From assembly GCA_012735575.1 (NCBI GenBank), contig JAAYGY010000033.1, forward strand, positions 1-51,926: a stretch of 51,926 nt of DNA. The letters run 5' to 3'. This stretch comes from Clostridiales bacterium. GTDB taxonomy: Bacteria; Bacillota; Clostridia; Caldicoprobacterales; UBA3941. Positions 28,447 to 37,214 of the stretch are shown piece by piece (position 1 is the first letter of the stretch; each line of letters opens with the position of its first letter). Position numbers and translations under genes: made by a program. The notes below the pieces were generated by a model. The model was not told the origin of the DNA and did not search any database. It saw nothing but the letters and a program-made list of their open reading frames with translations.

Positions 28447-30105
28447 TTATTCTACGGAAATAATGTAATAGTATAATGGTTGACCACCAAAATGTACTTC
28501 AATATCCAGATCTGGATATTGATCCTCTATATATTCAGCAATCTCTTCAGCTTGATCTGCTTCCACATCCTGGCCATACAGCAAGGTGACGATCTCACTG
28601 TCTTCATCCAGCATTTTCTCCAGTAATGATATGGTAGTATTATTAACATCATTGCCAGCTACAACTATTTCACCATCTACAAGTCCAATAATATCATCTT
28701 TGTTTATAGATATTCCGTTATACTCCGAATTCCTAACAGCATATGTTACCTGACCAGATTTGACATACTCCATTGCCTCTGTCATATTTGCAGTATTGCT
28801 GTCTACATCGGATTCTGGGTTAAAGGCTAATATTGCAGCCAACCCCTGTGGAATAGACTTAGTGGGAATCACAATAATATTTTTATCACTGATTTCCTTA
28901 GCCTGCTTAGCAGATAAAATTATATTACTATTGTTAGGTAAAACAAATACATTCTTTGCATTAGCAGCATCTACAGCTTTCAATATATCTTCAATACTTG
29001 GGTTCATGGTCTGTCCGCCCTCGATTATATAATCAACGGCAAGATCCTTAAATATAGTACTTATACCTTCTCCCATGGCTACGGCTACTACAGCATGTTC
29101 CTTTGCATTTTTTATATTTGTATTTTCTTCAGTACGCTCTTGCTGGCCTGTCATAATTACGTGACGATGCTGTTCCCTCATATTATCTATTTTAATCCCA
29201 GATAACTCACCAAACCTAAGGCCCAGTTGCAAAGCTTTTCCTGGCATATTTGTGTGAACATGTACTTTTATAAGGTCCGTATCCCCTACAACCACAATAG
29301 AGTCTCCTAGATTTTCCAGTTTGCTCTTTAACTTATCTATATCCTCTTCTTCTACATAGGGAAAGAGATTCTTAATAAAAAACTCAGTACAGTAACCATA
29401 TTTAATATCTACTTTTTCCATCTCCATATCAACAGGAGCAACTTCTACAGGTGTTTCTTCTGTTATGGGTAAGACATCAAGATCAACAGCACCAGTTAAT
29501 CCATGAGTTGCACCCATTAGTATATGTAAAATACCCATACCACCCGAATCCACAACACCAGCTTCCTTTAATGGTGGCAGCATATCAGGGGTTTTATCCA
29601 AAGTTTCCTTGGCCACTCTAATAATTTCTTTGCTAAAGGATTCAAAATCAGTATGCCTTTTACACAGTTTTAAGGCTTCTTCTCCTGTTACACGTGCAAC
29701 AGTCAGCATAGTTCCTTCTACTGGTTTCATTACTGCTTTGTACGCGGTTTTAGCTCCCTCATGTATAGCTTTAGCATACTCCTTGGTGGTAATTTTATCC
29801 ATATCTTGTAGTGCTCTAGCAAACCCTCTGAATAATTGGGACAAAATAACCCCTGAGTTACCTCTTGCGCCTTTTAGTGCACCCTTGGAAGCTGCTTCCA
29901 CTATTTTGGCAACGGTATTTTCTTTTGTAGCTTGAATCTCTTTAATGGCTGCCATCATAGTCAAGGACATATTGGTTCCCGTGTCTCCATCAGGAACAGG
30001 GAAAACATTCAGGGCATTAACAGCCTGTTTATTTTTCTCCAGATACTGAGCAGCTGCCAAAAACATCTTTCTTAATTTTATTCCATCTATATACTCTCTG
30101 TTCAA
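28447..30105 (-). CDS. fakA: DAK-domain protein, FakA/YloV family
   Basis: A 552-residue protein with an N-terminal Dak2-type ATP-binding domain (NVFPVPDGDTGTNMSLTM near 35; KGARGNSGVILSQLFRG near 80) and a C-terminal DegV-like part. In S. aureus FakA phosphorylates fatty acids held by FakB, feeding acyl-phosphate into the PlsX/PlsY route. The start is inferred as a TTG at 30105 (MNREYIDGIKLRKMF), 6 nt after GGAGGTAGT. It follows asp23 by 28 nt, the conserved yloU-yloV pair. FakB is not encoded in this window. Confidence 0.92.
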   Translation of the reverse strand: MNREYIDGIKLRKMFLAAAQYLEKNKQAVNALNVFPVPDGDTGTNMSLTMMAAIKEIQATKENTVAKIVEAASKGALKGARGNSGVILSQLFRGFARALQDMDKITTKEYAKAIHEGAKTAYKAVMKPVEGTMLTVARVTGEEALKLCKRHTDFESFSKEIIRVAKETLDKTPDMLPPLKEAGVVDSGGMGILHILMGATHGLTGAVDLDVLPITEETPVEVAPVDMEMEKVDIKYGYCTEFFIKNLFPYVEEEDIDKLKSKLENLGDSIVVVGDTDLIKVHVHTNMPGKALQLGLRFGELSGIKIDNMREQHRHVIMTGQQERTEENTNIKNAKEHAVVAVAMGEGISTIFKDLAVDYIIEGGQTMNPSIEDILKAVDAANAKNVFVLPNNSNIILSAKQAKEISDKNIIVIPTKSIPQGLAAILAFNPESDVDSNTANMTEAMEYVKSGQVTYAVRNSEYNGISINKDDIIGLVDGEIVVAGNDVNNTTISLLEKMLDEDSEIVTLLYGQDVEADQAEEIAEYIEDQYPDLDIEVHFGGQPLYYYIISVE

Positions 30106-30133
30106 TGTACTACCTCCTTCGGTGACAGAAGAA

Positions 30134-30484
30134 CTATACCCTGACACCTTCTACCGTTACGTTAACTTTTTTTACATTCATTCCTGTAAAGTTTTCAACA
30201 TTATATTTTACTGTATCTATAATATTTTCAGCTACAGCAGCAATGGAAATACCGTATTCCACTATTATAAACAGGTCTATGATTATATCCTCGCCTTGAG
30301 CGTGCACTTTGACACCCTTTGAAAGATTGTCCCGGCCTAATAACTCAACGATTCCATCAGTGGCTCGTTTTGATGCCATACCTACAATACCATAACATTC
30401 TATAGCGGATATTCCTGCCAAGGTAGCTATTACTTCATTAGAAATCACAATCTCTCCTAAGGAATTAGTCTTTCTAACACTCAC
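30134..30484 (-). CDS. Asp23/Gls24 family envelope stress protein
   Basis: A 116-residue Asp23-family protein (YloU type). The stretch LGEIVISNEVIATLAGISA and CYGIVGMASK is diagnostic. Relatives associate with the membrane and the cell envelope stress response, but their biochemical role is not settled. The start is taken as the GTG at 30484 (VSVRKTNS), 7 nt after GAGGAGG; the 36 codons upstream overlap the promoter region. It is the first gene of asp23-fakA and diverges from rpmB. Confidence 0.9.
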   Translation of the reverse strand: MSVRKTNSLGEIVISNEVIATLAGISAIECYGIVGMASKRATDGIVELLGRDNLSKGVKVHAQGEDIIIDLFIIVEYGISIAAVAENIIDTVKYNVENFTGMNVKKVNVTVEGVRV

Positions 30485-30567
30485 TAATGTTCCTCCTCTC
30501 CTATCCCTTACAGCCCTATAATTGTTTAGAACTGTGGATCCGTCAAACAAAACAAATGTTATATTAT

Positions 30568-30596
30568 ATTCTATATTATTAACACCTATCATGCAA
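30568..30596 (-). promoter_or_regulatory. Sigma-A promoter for asp23-fakA
   Basis: On the minus strand TTGCAT (30591-30596), a 17-nt spacer and TAGAAT (30568-30573). Its -35 box is 21 nt from the -35 box of the divergent rpmB promoter. Confidence 0.68.
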
Positions 30597-30617
30597 CATG
30601 AAATTTTGTTTTGTTTC

Positions 30618-30646
30618 TTGTCAAATCCCTTTCTTAGTGGTACAAT
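30618..30646 (+). promoter_or_regulatory. Sigma-A promoter for rpmB
   Basis: TTGTCA (30618-30623), a 17-nt spacer and TACAAT (30641-30646), about 70 nt before the rpmB ATG. Confidence 0.78.
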
Positions 30647-30719
30647 AATAATGTTTTAATCGGTGCATAAGACAAAAGCACTGACTTTTTATGCCATGGT
30701 TTCAAAGGAGGTGTTAGCA

Positions 30720-30911
30720 ATGGCTCAAGTTTGTGAAGTATGCAATAAAGGTAAATTGTCCGGGCATAACGTTAGTCACTCAAATAGAAAGACCAATAGA
30801 TTTTGGAAACCTAATTTAAAGAAAGTAAGAGCGATAGTTAATGGTAGTACCAAAACTATAAAGGTATGCACTCAGTGCATCCGATCAGGGAAGGTAAGAA
30901 GAGCCCTTTAA
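30720..30911 (+). CDS. rpmB: 50S ribosomal protein L28, zinc-binding form
   Basis: A 63-residue large-subunit ribosomal protein. It starts MAQVCEVCNKGKLSGHNVSH and retains both cysteine pairs, CEVC and CTQC, so it is the zinc-ribbon (C+) type. The ATG at 30720 follows AAAGGAGGTG; the longer frame upstream covers the promoter leader. It is a single-gene unit on the plus strand with its own promoter and terminator, opposite to asp23-fakA, the same arrangement as in Bacillus. Confidence 0.97.
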   Translation: MAQVCEVCNKGKLSGHNVSHSNRKTNRFWKPNLKKVRAIVNGSTKTIKVCTQCIRSGKVRRAL

Positions 30912-30933
30912 TGTTAATACTATAGGAACATAG

Positions 30934-30960
30934 AAAAACGTGCATAACAGCACGTTTTTT
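30934..30960 (+). terminator. Intrinsic terminator after rpmB
   Basis: AAAAACGTGC and GCACGTTTTT pair around a 6-nt loop, with T runs on the plus side and A runs on the other. It probably serves both rpmB and the convergent spoVM transcript. Confidence 0.88.
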
Positions 30961-30981
30961 GTCTCTTTTTGACTATTCCTT

Positions 30982-31053
30982 TTAACTATCCCTTCGAAAT
31001 TTCTTAATCAACCTTCCAAGAAAGCTGGGAAGCTTTATAACATAAATTCTCAT
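30982..31053 (-). CDS. spoVM: Stage V sporulation protein SpoVM
   Basis: A 23-residue peptide, MRIYVIKLPSFLGRLIKKF plus four residues. SpoVM is an amphipathic helix that recognises the convex forespore membrane and anchors the SpoIVA coat base. The KLPxFLG core, including Pro9, is kept; the B. subtilis form has 26 residues, so this one is slightly short. GGAGGTGA lies 5 nt before the ATG and also holds the stop of the upstream gene. Its position next to thiN and rpmB matches Bacillus exactly. Confidence 0.9.
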   Translation of the reverse strand: MRIYVIKLPSFLGRLIKKFRRDS

Positions 31054-31057
31054 AGGG

Positions 31058-31237
31058 TCACCTCCGCCCCATAACAATGAGAATACCCAAAGCTATTAGA
31101 AATACTCCAAATAAGGCCATCCAGGCCCATATAGGGATATATATAAGTATTAATATGGCTCCTCCACCGATTAAAATAATACCTATTAAAGTATCTACAA
31201 AGGAATTTTTCTTTGGACAGCGTGGACGTCTGATCAT
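31058..31237 (-). CDS. Small membrane protein of unknown function
   Basis: A 59-residue protein with a basic, cysteine-containing head (MIRRPRCPKKNS) and two hydrophobic segments (about 16-36 and 38-56) separated by IPIWAW, ending in basic GRR. I do not recognise its family. Its TGA stop is embedded in the ribosome binding site of spoVM, only 4 nt before that ATG, so translation should be coupled. GGGGATG lies before the start, and an inverted repeat (31243-31298) overlaps that site. The tie to spoVM suggests, but does not prove, a sporulation or membrane role. Confidence 0.72.
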   Translation of the reverse strand: MIRRPRCPKKNSFVDTLIGIILIGGGAILILIYIPIWAWMALFGVFLIALGILIVMGRR

Positions 31238-31242
31238 TGTTT

Positions 31243-31298
31243 CACATCCCCATATAGCATCCTTTATTCTAGTTTATGCCCTATAGTGGGGATATGTG
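31243..31298 (-). repeat. Inverted repeat overlapping a ribosome binding site
   Basis: On the minus strand CACATATCCCCA, just after the thiN stop, can pair with TGGGGATGTG, which contains the ribosome binding site of the 59-residue membrane protein (10 bp with a 2-nt bulge). It may gate translation of that gene and, by coupling, of spoVM. Confidence 0.5.
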
Positions 31299-31299
31299 A

Positions 31300-31935
31300 C
31301 TAGTCTTTAGCTAATACCCCTATAAGCCAACCTTTCTTTACCTTGACCACAGCCTTTTCTTCCTCTAATACATTACTAATACCTAGGGGAAAGTCCGAAG
31401 TCAAAACATCATTGTTAAGAGGATAGGCCAATCCCCGGGTGTATTCCACATGTACCTCCTCAGAAAAGGGTATCAATGACAAAATCTGGCCTACCTGGCC
31501 TTCTATTTCTAAAATATTGTTGATCAGCATTATAGTATTTTGACTATGTAATATCTTTGCCCTTATTCCCCTAAGCTCCAAACGGTATAATAGCATTATA
31601 TTTGCAAAGGAATGATCCCATCTACTGCCCAGAGCACCTATCATATAAACCAACTTGGCACCCATATCGATGGCTATATCCACAGCTATATGTGTGTCCG
31701 TCCGGTCTTTTGCCTTTGGATAGGTCTGTATGGCGACACCCATATCCTTGTATTTTTGTAGAAGTTCAGGTGATATAGAATCAAAGTCTCCCACTAAAAG
31801 ATCAGGCTTTATGCCAAGCTTTTGTAGATGCCTGGCTCCTACATCGGCACATATTATAAAGTCCCAATCCAAGGAGTTTTCCTTTATATAGTCTACATCT
31901 CCTAAATGACCACCTGTGATAATTAAAATTTTCAT
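31300..31935 (-). CDS. thiN: Thiamine pyrophosphokinase
   Basis: A 211-residue enzyme that transfers pyrophosphate from ATP to thiamine. Motifs are ICADVGARHLQKLGIKPDLLVGDFDSISPE (in pieces around 30-57), KDRTDTHIAVD near 80 and ALGSRWDHSFANI near 101. The start overlaps the rpe stop by 4 nt (ATGA). The order rsgA-rpe-thiN-spoVM is the conserved Bacillus arrangement. Confidence 0.94.
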   Translation of the reverse strand: MKILIITGGHLGDVDYIKENSLDWDFIICADVGARHLQKLGIKPDLLVGDFDSISPELLQKYKDMGVAIQTYPKAKDRTDTHIAVDIAIDMGAKLVYMIGALGSRWDHSFANIMLLYRLELRGIRAKILHSQNTIMLINNILEIEGQVGQILSLIPFSEEVHVEYTRGLAYPLNNDVLTSDFPLGISNVLEEEKAVVKVKKGWLIGVLAKD

Positions 31936-32594
31936 AATGCCATAACTTCTTTCTTCATATCTTGAATCATTTGTTTAGGATCTGGCGCACTAAATACTGC
32001 AGATCCTGCTACAAAGATATTAGCACCAACTTGAGCAACCTCTCTTATATTATCTAGAGATATGCCCCCGTCTACTTGAATGTCTACATCTAAATTTAAA
32101 GCATCTATTTTTTTTCTCAATTCTTTTATCTTATCTATCATGGCTGGAATAAATTCCTGACCTCCAAAACCTGGATTGACAGTCATCAAAAGAACCATAT
32201 CCAGATCTTCCAATACATAATCCAATACACTTAGGGGTGTAGAAGGATTTAGTGATACCGCAGCCTTAACGCCCTTTTGCTTGATCTGTTGTATGGCTCT
32301 ATGTAGATGGGGCAGCACCTCTGCATGCACAGTTATTATATCAGCTCCTGCATCCACGAACTCATCAATATAATCCATAGGATTAGTCATCATAAGATGT
32401 ACATCGAAGGGAAGCTTTGTTCTACCCCTTATTGCTCTTACAACTAGAGGGCCAAAGGTTAAATTGGGTACAAAATGGCCATCCATAATATCTATATGAA
32501 TATAATCTGCGCCTCCCTCATCTAACATCTCCACTTGTTTTCCCAATTTAGAAAAATCAGCTGAAAGTATCGACGGTGCTATTTTTATTACCAT
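31932..32594 (-). CDS. rpe: Ribulose-phosphate 3-epimerase
   Basis: A 220-residue TIM-barrel enzyme interconverting ribulose-5-phosphate and xylulose-5-phosphate. It starts MVIKIAPSILSADF and has HIDIMDGHFVPNLTFGP (His and Asp metal ligands), FDVHLMM, MTVNPGFGGQEFIP and IQVDGGIS. Overlaps of 7 nt with rsgA and 4 nt with thiN show a compact operon. Confidence 0.97.
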   Translation of the reverse strand: MVIKIAPSILSADFSKLGKQVEMLDEGGADYIHIDIMDGHFVPNLTFGPLVVRAIRGRTKLPFDVHLMMTNPMDYIDEFVDAGADIITVHAEVLPHLHRAIQQIKQKGVKAAVSLNPSTPLSVLDYVLEDLDMVLLMTVNPGFGGQEFIPAMIDKIKELRKKIDALNLDVDIQVDGGISLDNIREVAQVGANIFVAGSAVFSAPDPKQMIQDMKKEVMAL

Positions 32595-33457
32595 ATATTC
32601 CTCCTAAATTCTCTTAATTCGTTTAATATTCTTATATATCGATCATATCTACCCTGTGATATGGAACCTTCTGCTACAGCCTCTTTAATCATACAGCCAG
32701 GTTCCTTGTCATGCATACATCCATTAAATCTGCATTGATGAATATAGTCTATAAAATCCGGATACAGATAAGATAAGTCCTCTGGCATAACCTCATTCAT
32801 GTTCATGGTACTAAATCCGGGAGTATCTACTATCATACCTCCAGATGGAAGTACCAGCAGTCTTGAATGCCTGGTGGTATGCCTGCCTCTATGGATTTTT
32901 TCACTCAGTTGCCCTGTTTCCAAAACTTTCTCCGGATAAAGTACGTTAATAATAGAGGATTTTCCAACTCCTGATTGACCAGCCAGAGTTACAACGTTGT
33001 CTTTTATGAAATCATGGAGTTTCTCAAACCCCATCTGTTCTCTGCAGGACAAGGTCACAATAGGATACTGGGTAGGTTTATAAATATCTATTATATCTTT
33101 TATCTCTTTATTTTCTACCAAATCTATCTTATTAATTATAAGCATTACCTTTATTTCATTAATCTCCGCATTGATCATTAGCTTATCAATTAGGTAAAAG
33201 TCAGGCACAGGATGGGTAGGGGCTAATACAATCCCCAGTAAATCTATATTGGCTACAGTGGGGCGCAGTAGTTGATTTTTACGAGGAAGTATCTCAATTA
33301 TTGCCTTATCTTTAGTAGATATCATTACCTTATCGCCCACCATAGGTATAATATTATCCTTCCTGAATACCCCTCTGGCTCTGCAGCGAACAACATAATT
33401 ATCTACTAAAACATCATAAAACCCTCCTACGCCTTTTGTAATAATACCCTGTTTCAT
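32588..33457 (-). CDS. rsgA: Ribosome small-subunit biogenesis GTPase RsgA
   Basis: A 289-residue circularly permuted GTPase that assists late 30S maturation. After an OB-fold domain (to about 70) the motifs appear in permuted order: NKIDL, then GQSGVGKSS, then DTPGFSTM. The C-terminal zinc knuckle includes CRFNGCMHDKEPGC. Its start shares one base with the prkC stop, and its end overlaps rpe by 7 nt. The order prpC-prkC-rsgA is conserved in Firmicutes. Confidence 0.97.
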   Translation of the reverse strand: MKQGIITKGVGGFYDVLVDNYVVRCRARGVFRKDNIIPMVGDKVMISTKDKAIIEILPRKNQLLRPTVANIDLLGIVLAPTHPVPDFYLIDKLMINAEINEIKVMLIINKIDLVENKEIKDIIDIYKPTQYPIVTLSCREQMGFEKLHDFIKDNVVTLAGQSGVGKSSIINVLYPEKVLETGQLSEKIHRGRHTTRHSRLLVLPSGGMIVDTPGFSTMNMNEVMPEDLSYLYPDFIDYIHQCRFNGCMHDKEPGCMIKEAVAEGSISQGRYDRYIRILNELREFRRNIW

Positions 33458-35364
33458 TAATCAGCCTCATCCCCTTTCTTAGTAAAATCTATAGTAGTTC
33501 TATAAGTGAGTTCATCATCTATATAGATCTCATATTCAGCCACACCTCTGCCTTCCAGTCTGATGGTAAGCACCTCGTCATTTACCATATGGAATCTATT
33601 GTAAACCTCTGTAGTCTGGCCATTTTGTGTCTTTTTAACCACTATATTAACCGTCTCTTTGTCAGTATTTATACTGGATAGGTCGATATTTATATCTTTA
33701 GGATAAGCTGGCTCTGGACCTAGACTTACCACAAGATCTATTGACCTAAATTCTGATACGGTTTCACCAGGTGCCAAACTCTGCTCAATCACTGTACCTT
33801 TGCTGGCAGTATCGCTATATCTTTCACTAACTTTATTAAGCTTTAATTTATCACCATTAATCATTTGTTTAGCAACATCGAGCTTTTGGCCTATATAATT
33901 TCCAACCGTTACAAGTTTTTCTTCAGGACCTAGGCTTATAATCAAGCTTATTTCTGTACCCTTTGGAACTTCGGTATTAGGAGGTATGGATTGCCCAATT
34001 ACAGTATCACTGGGATATTCGCTGTTTCTATACTCATGCTCACCTAAGGTTAAACCCTGATTTTCAAGATCTATTTCAGCTTCTCTCTTGGTATTTTTTT
34101 CTACATCGGGCACTAATACAGTTTCAGGACCTAGGCTTAGCACTACCCGTACTGTATATTCGGGATTGACCATTGTGCCCTTTTCGGGATGTTGAGATAT
34201 AATACGATCCTCCTCTATTTCATCGCTATGGGTCTTACCTTCTACGGCAATATACAGGTTATTCTCTTCCAAAAGCTCCTTTGCATCTTCAAATAGCATG
34301 TTTTCTAAATCAGGTATTTCTACATCCTGACTTACAAAGTTATTTTCATAGATACGTGCACCAATAAAAAATGCCAGTATCATTACTAAAATAAAAGGAA
34401 TAGTTATTAAAACTACTTTAACCCATGACCTTTTCTCTGTCTTTTCGGGATTAGAATTGGTCTCAACTATTTCTTCGTTTATGGGTTTTAAAACTTGAGT
34501 GGGGGCATCACTATCATAATTAGGTACAACAAAGTCTCCATTGGGCTCTTCCAGTGCTCTTTTCAAGTCTTTATTCATCTCTGCCGCACTTTGATATCTT
34601 CTTTCCGGTTGTTTTTCAATGGCCTTTTGGATAATATCCTGAAGACTTTTATATATTCCGGGGTTAATCTCTCCCGGGGGTTTAACTTTTTCCTGTATAT
34701 GCTTTATTGCTACAGATACAGCCGTATCCCCCTCAAAGGGCAGGGTTCCCGTGACCATTTCATAGAGAACAATACCTAGGGAATAGATATCAGATTTGGC
34801 GTCTGTATATCCTCCCCTTGCCTGTTCAGGTGAAAAATAGTGAACCGAGCCTACAACATTTGACCCTGCTAAAGTGATGGTAGTAGAAGTTACAGCACGA
34901 GCTATGCCAAAGTCAGCAACCTTTACAGTACAATCATCTCCTATCAGGATATTCTGAGGTTTAATATCCCTATGAACAATACCGTTTTTATGTGCATGTT
35001 CAAGTGCGGCTCCTATCTGTAATGCTATTTTTATAGCCTCTTTTGAATCTAATCTTCCCTTTTCCCTTACATATTCCTTTAGAGTTTTTCCGCAAATGTA
35101 TTCCATCACTATATAATAGATCCCGTCTTCCTGTCCTACATCATAAACATTTACAATATTAGGATGGGATAGACTAGCTGCAGCCTGAGATTCCCTTTTA
35201 AAGCGGTTAACAAAGTTTTCATCTTCAACTAGCTCAGGTCTTAGGATTTTAACTGCAACATATCTATTTAAAAGATGGCATCTGGCCTTATATACAATGG
35301 CCATCCCGCCTGTACCTATCTTTTCTATTAATTCATATCTTCCTCCAAGTATTTTACCTAACAA
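33457..35364 (-). CDS. prkC: Ser/Thr protein kinase with PASTA repeats
   Basis: About 635 residues. A Hanks-type kinase domain (about 10-270: GTGGMAIVYKA, VAVKIL, HRDIKPQNILI, VADFGIA, SPEQARGG) is followed by one transmembrane helix (about 315-340) and three extracellular PASTA repeats (about 350-555), then an Ig-like C-terminal domain. PrkC senses muropeptides and acts in growth control and spore germination. The preferred start is the TTG at 35364, giving MLGKILGGRYELIEKIG, with GAGGGG 8 nt upstream; ATG or GTG codons 2-3 codons earlier lie too close to that site. PrpC is encoded directly upstream. Confidence 0.94.
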   Translation of the reverse strand: MLGKILGGRYELIEKIGTGGMAIVYKARCHLLNRYVAVKILRPELVEDENFVNRFKRESQAAASLSHPNIVNVYDVGQEDGIYYIVMEYICGKTLKEYVREKGRLDSKEAIKIALQIGAALEHAHKNGIVHRDIKPQNILIGDDCTVKVADFGIARAVTSTTITLAGSNVVGSVHYFSPEQARGGYTDAKSDIYSLGIVLYEMVTGTLPFEGDTAVSVAIKHIQEKVKPPGEINPGIYKSLQDIIQKAIEKQPERRYQSAAEMNKDLKRALEEPNGDFVVPNYDSDAPTQVLKPINEEIVETNSNPEKTEKRSWVKVVLITIPFILVMILAFFIGARIYENNFVSQDVEIPDLENMLFEDAKELLEENNLYIAVEGKTHSDEIEEDRIISQHPEKGTMVNPEYTVRVVLSLGPETVLVPDVEKNTKREAEIDLENQGLTLGEHEYRNSEYPSDTVIGQSIPPNTEVPKGTEISLIISLGPEEKLVTVGNYIGQKLDVAKQMINGDKLKLNKVSERYSDTASKGTVIEQSLAPGETVSEFRSIDLVVSLGPEPAYPKDINIDLSSINTDKETVNIVVKKTQNGQTTEVYNRFHMVNDEVLTIRLEGRGVAEYEIYIDDELTYRTTIDFTKKGDEAD

Positions 35365-35369
35365 CGGCA

Positions 35370-36122
35370 TCACCCCTCTTTCACCATGCCGTAGTATTTG
35401 ATAGCTACAACAGTAATGTTGTCCAGCCCGCCCCTTTCTAGTGCCTGCTGTACTAGATCAGCTGTCAACTCCTGCATAGAAGAGCTAGATTCAAACAGTT
35501 CTATATTCTCTTGTAAATCTACATGAAGAACTAGTCCATCAGTGCATAACAGAACTATATCATCCTCTTCCAGGGATATATTATGACAGTCAATCTCAAT
35601 ACTTCTTTCTGTACCCAAGGCTCTGGTAATGATATTTTTTTGGGGGTGATTTTCAACTTCCTCTAAGGTAATGGTTCCATTATCCAACAATTCCTGAACC
35701 AGAGAATGGTCTTTGGTTATTTGAATAATTTCACCTTTTCTTATCAAATATCCACGGCTATCTCCCACATGACCAAAATAAACCTTGCCTTTATCAAAAA
35801 AAGCCAAAACTAGGGTGGTACCCATTCCCTTACAATTTTCGTTTTGCTGAGCATGGCTATATATTTTATAGTTAGCCTGCCTTATAGATTCCTTAATTAG
35901 ACTTGTGGGATCATTAGTATACTGATCCTTATTGATAGAAAAAATTTCCAGTATAGTCTCTACAGCCATACGACTGGCTAACTCTCCAGCATTATGACCG
36001 CCCATACCATCAGCTACTATGGCTAAATGTTGCTCATTTTGATTATCTGATATATAGTAATAATCTTCATTAGATTTTCGAACCATACCCCTATGGCTAC
36101 ACCCACCATATTCTAATATCAT
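35370..36122 (-). CDS. prpC: PP2C-family protein phosphatase
   Basis: A 250-residue metal-dependent Ser/Thr phosphatase that opposes PrkC. PPM motifs are visible: RKSNEDYYY, IVADGMGGHNAGELAS, MGTTLVLAFF, GHVGDSRGYLI, QITKDHSLVQEL and LLCTDGLVLHV, then GGLDNITVVAI. The ATG at 36122 follows TGAGGTGAGG; the GTG three codons earlier is part of that site. It lies between rlmN and prkC. Confidence 0.95.
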   Translation of the reverse strand: MILEYGGCSHRGMVRKSNEDYYYISDNQNEQHLAIVADGMGGHNAGELASRMAVETILEIFSINKDQYTNDPTSLIKESIRQANYKIYSHAQQNENCKGMGTTLVLAFFDKGKVYFGHVGDSRGYLIRKGEIIQITKDHSLVQELLDNGTITLEEVENHPQKNIITRALGTERSIEIDCHNISLEEDDIVLLCTDGLVLHVDLQENIELFESSSSMQELTADLVQQALERGGLDNITVVAIKYYGMVKEG

Positions 36123-36155
36123 AAACCTCACCTCAATTTTTACCCTATCTACTTA

Positions 36156-37214
36156 TTATTTATCCAGGCTATCCAAATAACTTCTTTTTAACTGGCCACA
36201 AGCTCCCTCTATGTCCTGACCTAATTCCCTGCGCCTTGTAACCTGCACTCCTAAGGTTTTCAAAGTCTGGACAAAAACCTTAATTCTAGATTCACTACTT
36301 CGCTTATAAGGCATATCTTCGATTTCATTAATTGGAATAACATTCACATGGCAGGGAAACCCCTTTATTTTACTGGCTAATTCTTTAGCATCATATACAT
36401 TATCATTTAATCTATCAATAAGGGAATACTCAAAGGTTACCCGTCTTCCTGTTTTCTCAAAAAAATATTTTCCGGCTTCGATAATCTCATCTACACTATA
36501 GGCGGAAGCAACGGGCATAATTTTTTTCCTTAGTTCATCATTAGGTGCGTGGAGAGAAATGGATAAGGTGATAGGTATATTCTCCTGAGCAAGCCTCTTC
36601 ATCTTGGGCACTAGTCCACAAGTAGAAAGAGTTATGTTTCTGTAGCTTATATTTAAACCTTCAGGATGATTGACTAGGCGCAAAAATTTAATCACATTGC
36701 TGTAATTATCCAGAGGCTCGCCACTGCCCATGAGAACAATGTTGCGAATTCCCCGCTCATCAGTTTGTTTTATATGGGTATTTGCCATGACAACCTGAGC
36801 CATCATCTCTCCTACTTCTAAATCTCGTACTAAACCTTGCTTTGTAGAGGCACAAAAACTACACCCCATCCTACATCCAACTTGAGTGGATAAGCATAAG
36901 GTATTTCCATAATTATATTTCATCACAACACATTCTATTATATTATGGTCAGCAAGTAAACACAAATATTTTATAGTGTCTCCATTTTTTGAAATTCGCT
37001 TTTCTAGCAACTTTACACTACCAATTATATATTTATCTTCAAGCTTTTTTCTAGTAGCTTTAGAAAGATTTGTCATATCTTCAAAACTTATTACGCCTTT
37101 ATATAGCCAGTTTATTACTTGTTTGCCTCTAAAGGCCTGTTCTCCCATTTCCTGCAGCCTTTTTACGATTTCATGGGGCATTAGACCCAGAATATCTTCC
37201 CTTGCATCCTTCAT
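36156..37214 (-). CDS. rlmN: 23S rRNA/tRNA adenine C2-methyltransferase RlmN
   Basis: A 352-residue radical SAM methyltransferase that methylates A2503 of 23S rRNA and A37 of tRNAs. It has the cluster motif CRMGCSFCAS (Cx3CxxC, about 115), GSGEPLDNY near 165, STCGLVPKM near 200 and the late catalytic cysteine in EGACGQL near 340. The start overlaps the rsmB stop by 4 nt (ATGA). Confidence 0.96.
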   Translation of the reverse strand: MKDAREDILGLMPHEIVKRLQEMGEQAFRGKQVINWLYKGVISFEDMTNLSKATRKKLEDKYIIGSVKLLEKRISKNGDTIKYLCLLADHNIIECVVMKYNYGNTLCLSTQVGCRMGCSFCASTKQGLVRDLEVGEMMAQVVMANTHIKQTDERGIRNIVLMGSGEPLDNYSNVIKFLRLVNHPEGLNISYRNITLSTCGLVPKMKRLAQENIPITLSISLHAPNDELRKKIMPVASAYSVDEIIEAGKYFFEKTGRRVTFEYSLIDRLNDNVYDAKELASKIKGFPCHVNVIPINEIEDMPYKRSSESRIKVFVQTLKTLGVQVTRRRELGQDIEGACGQLKRSYLDSLDK

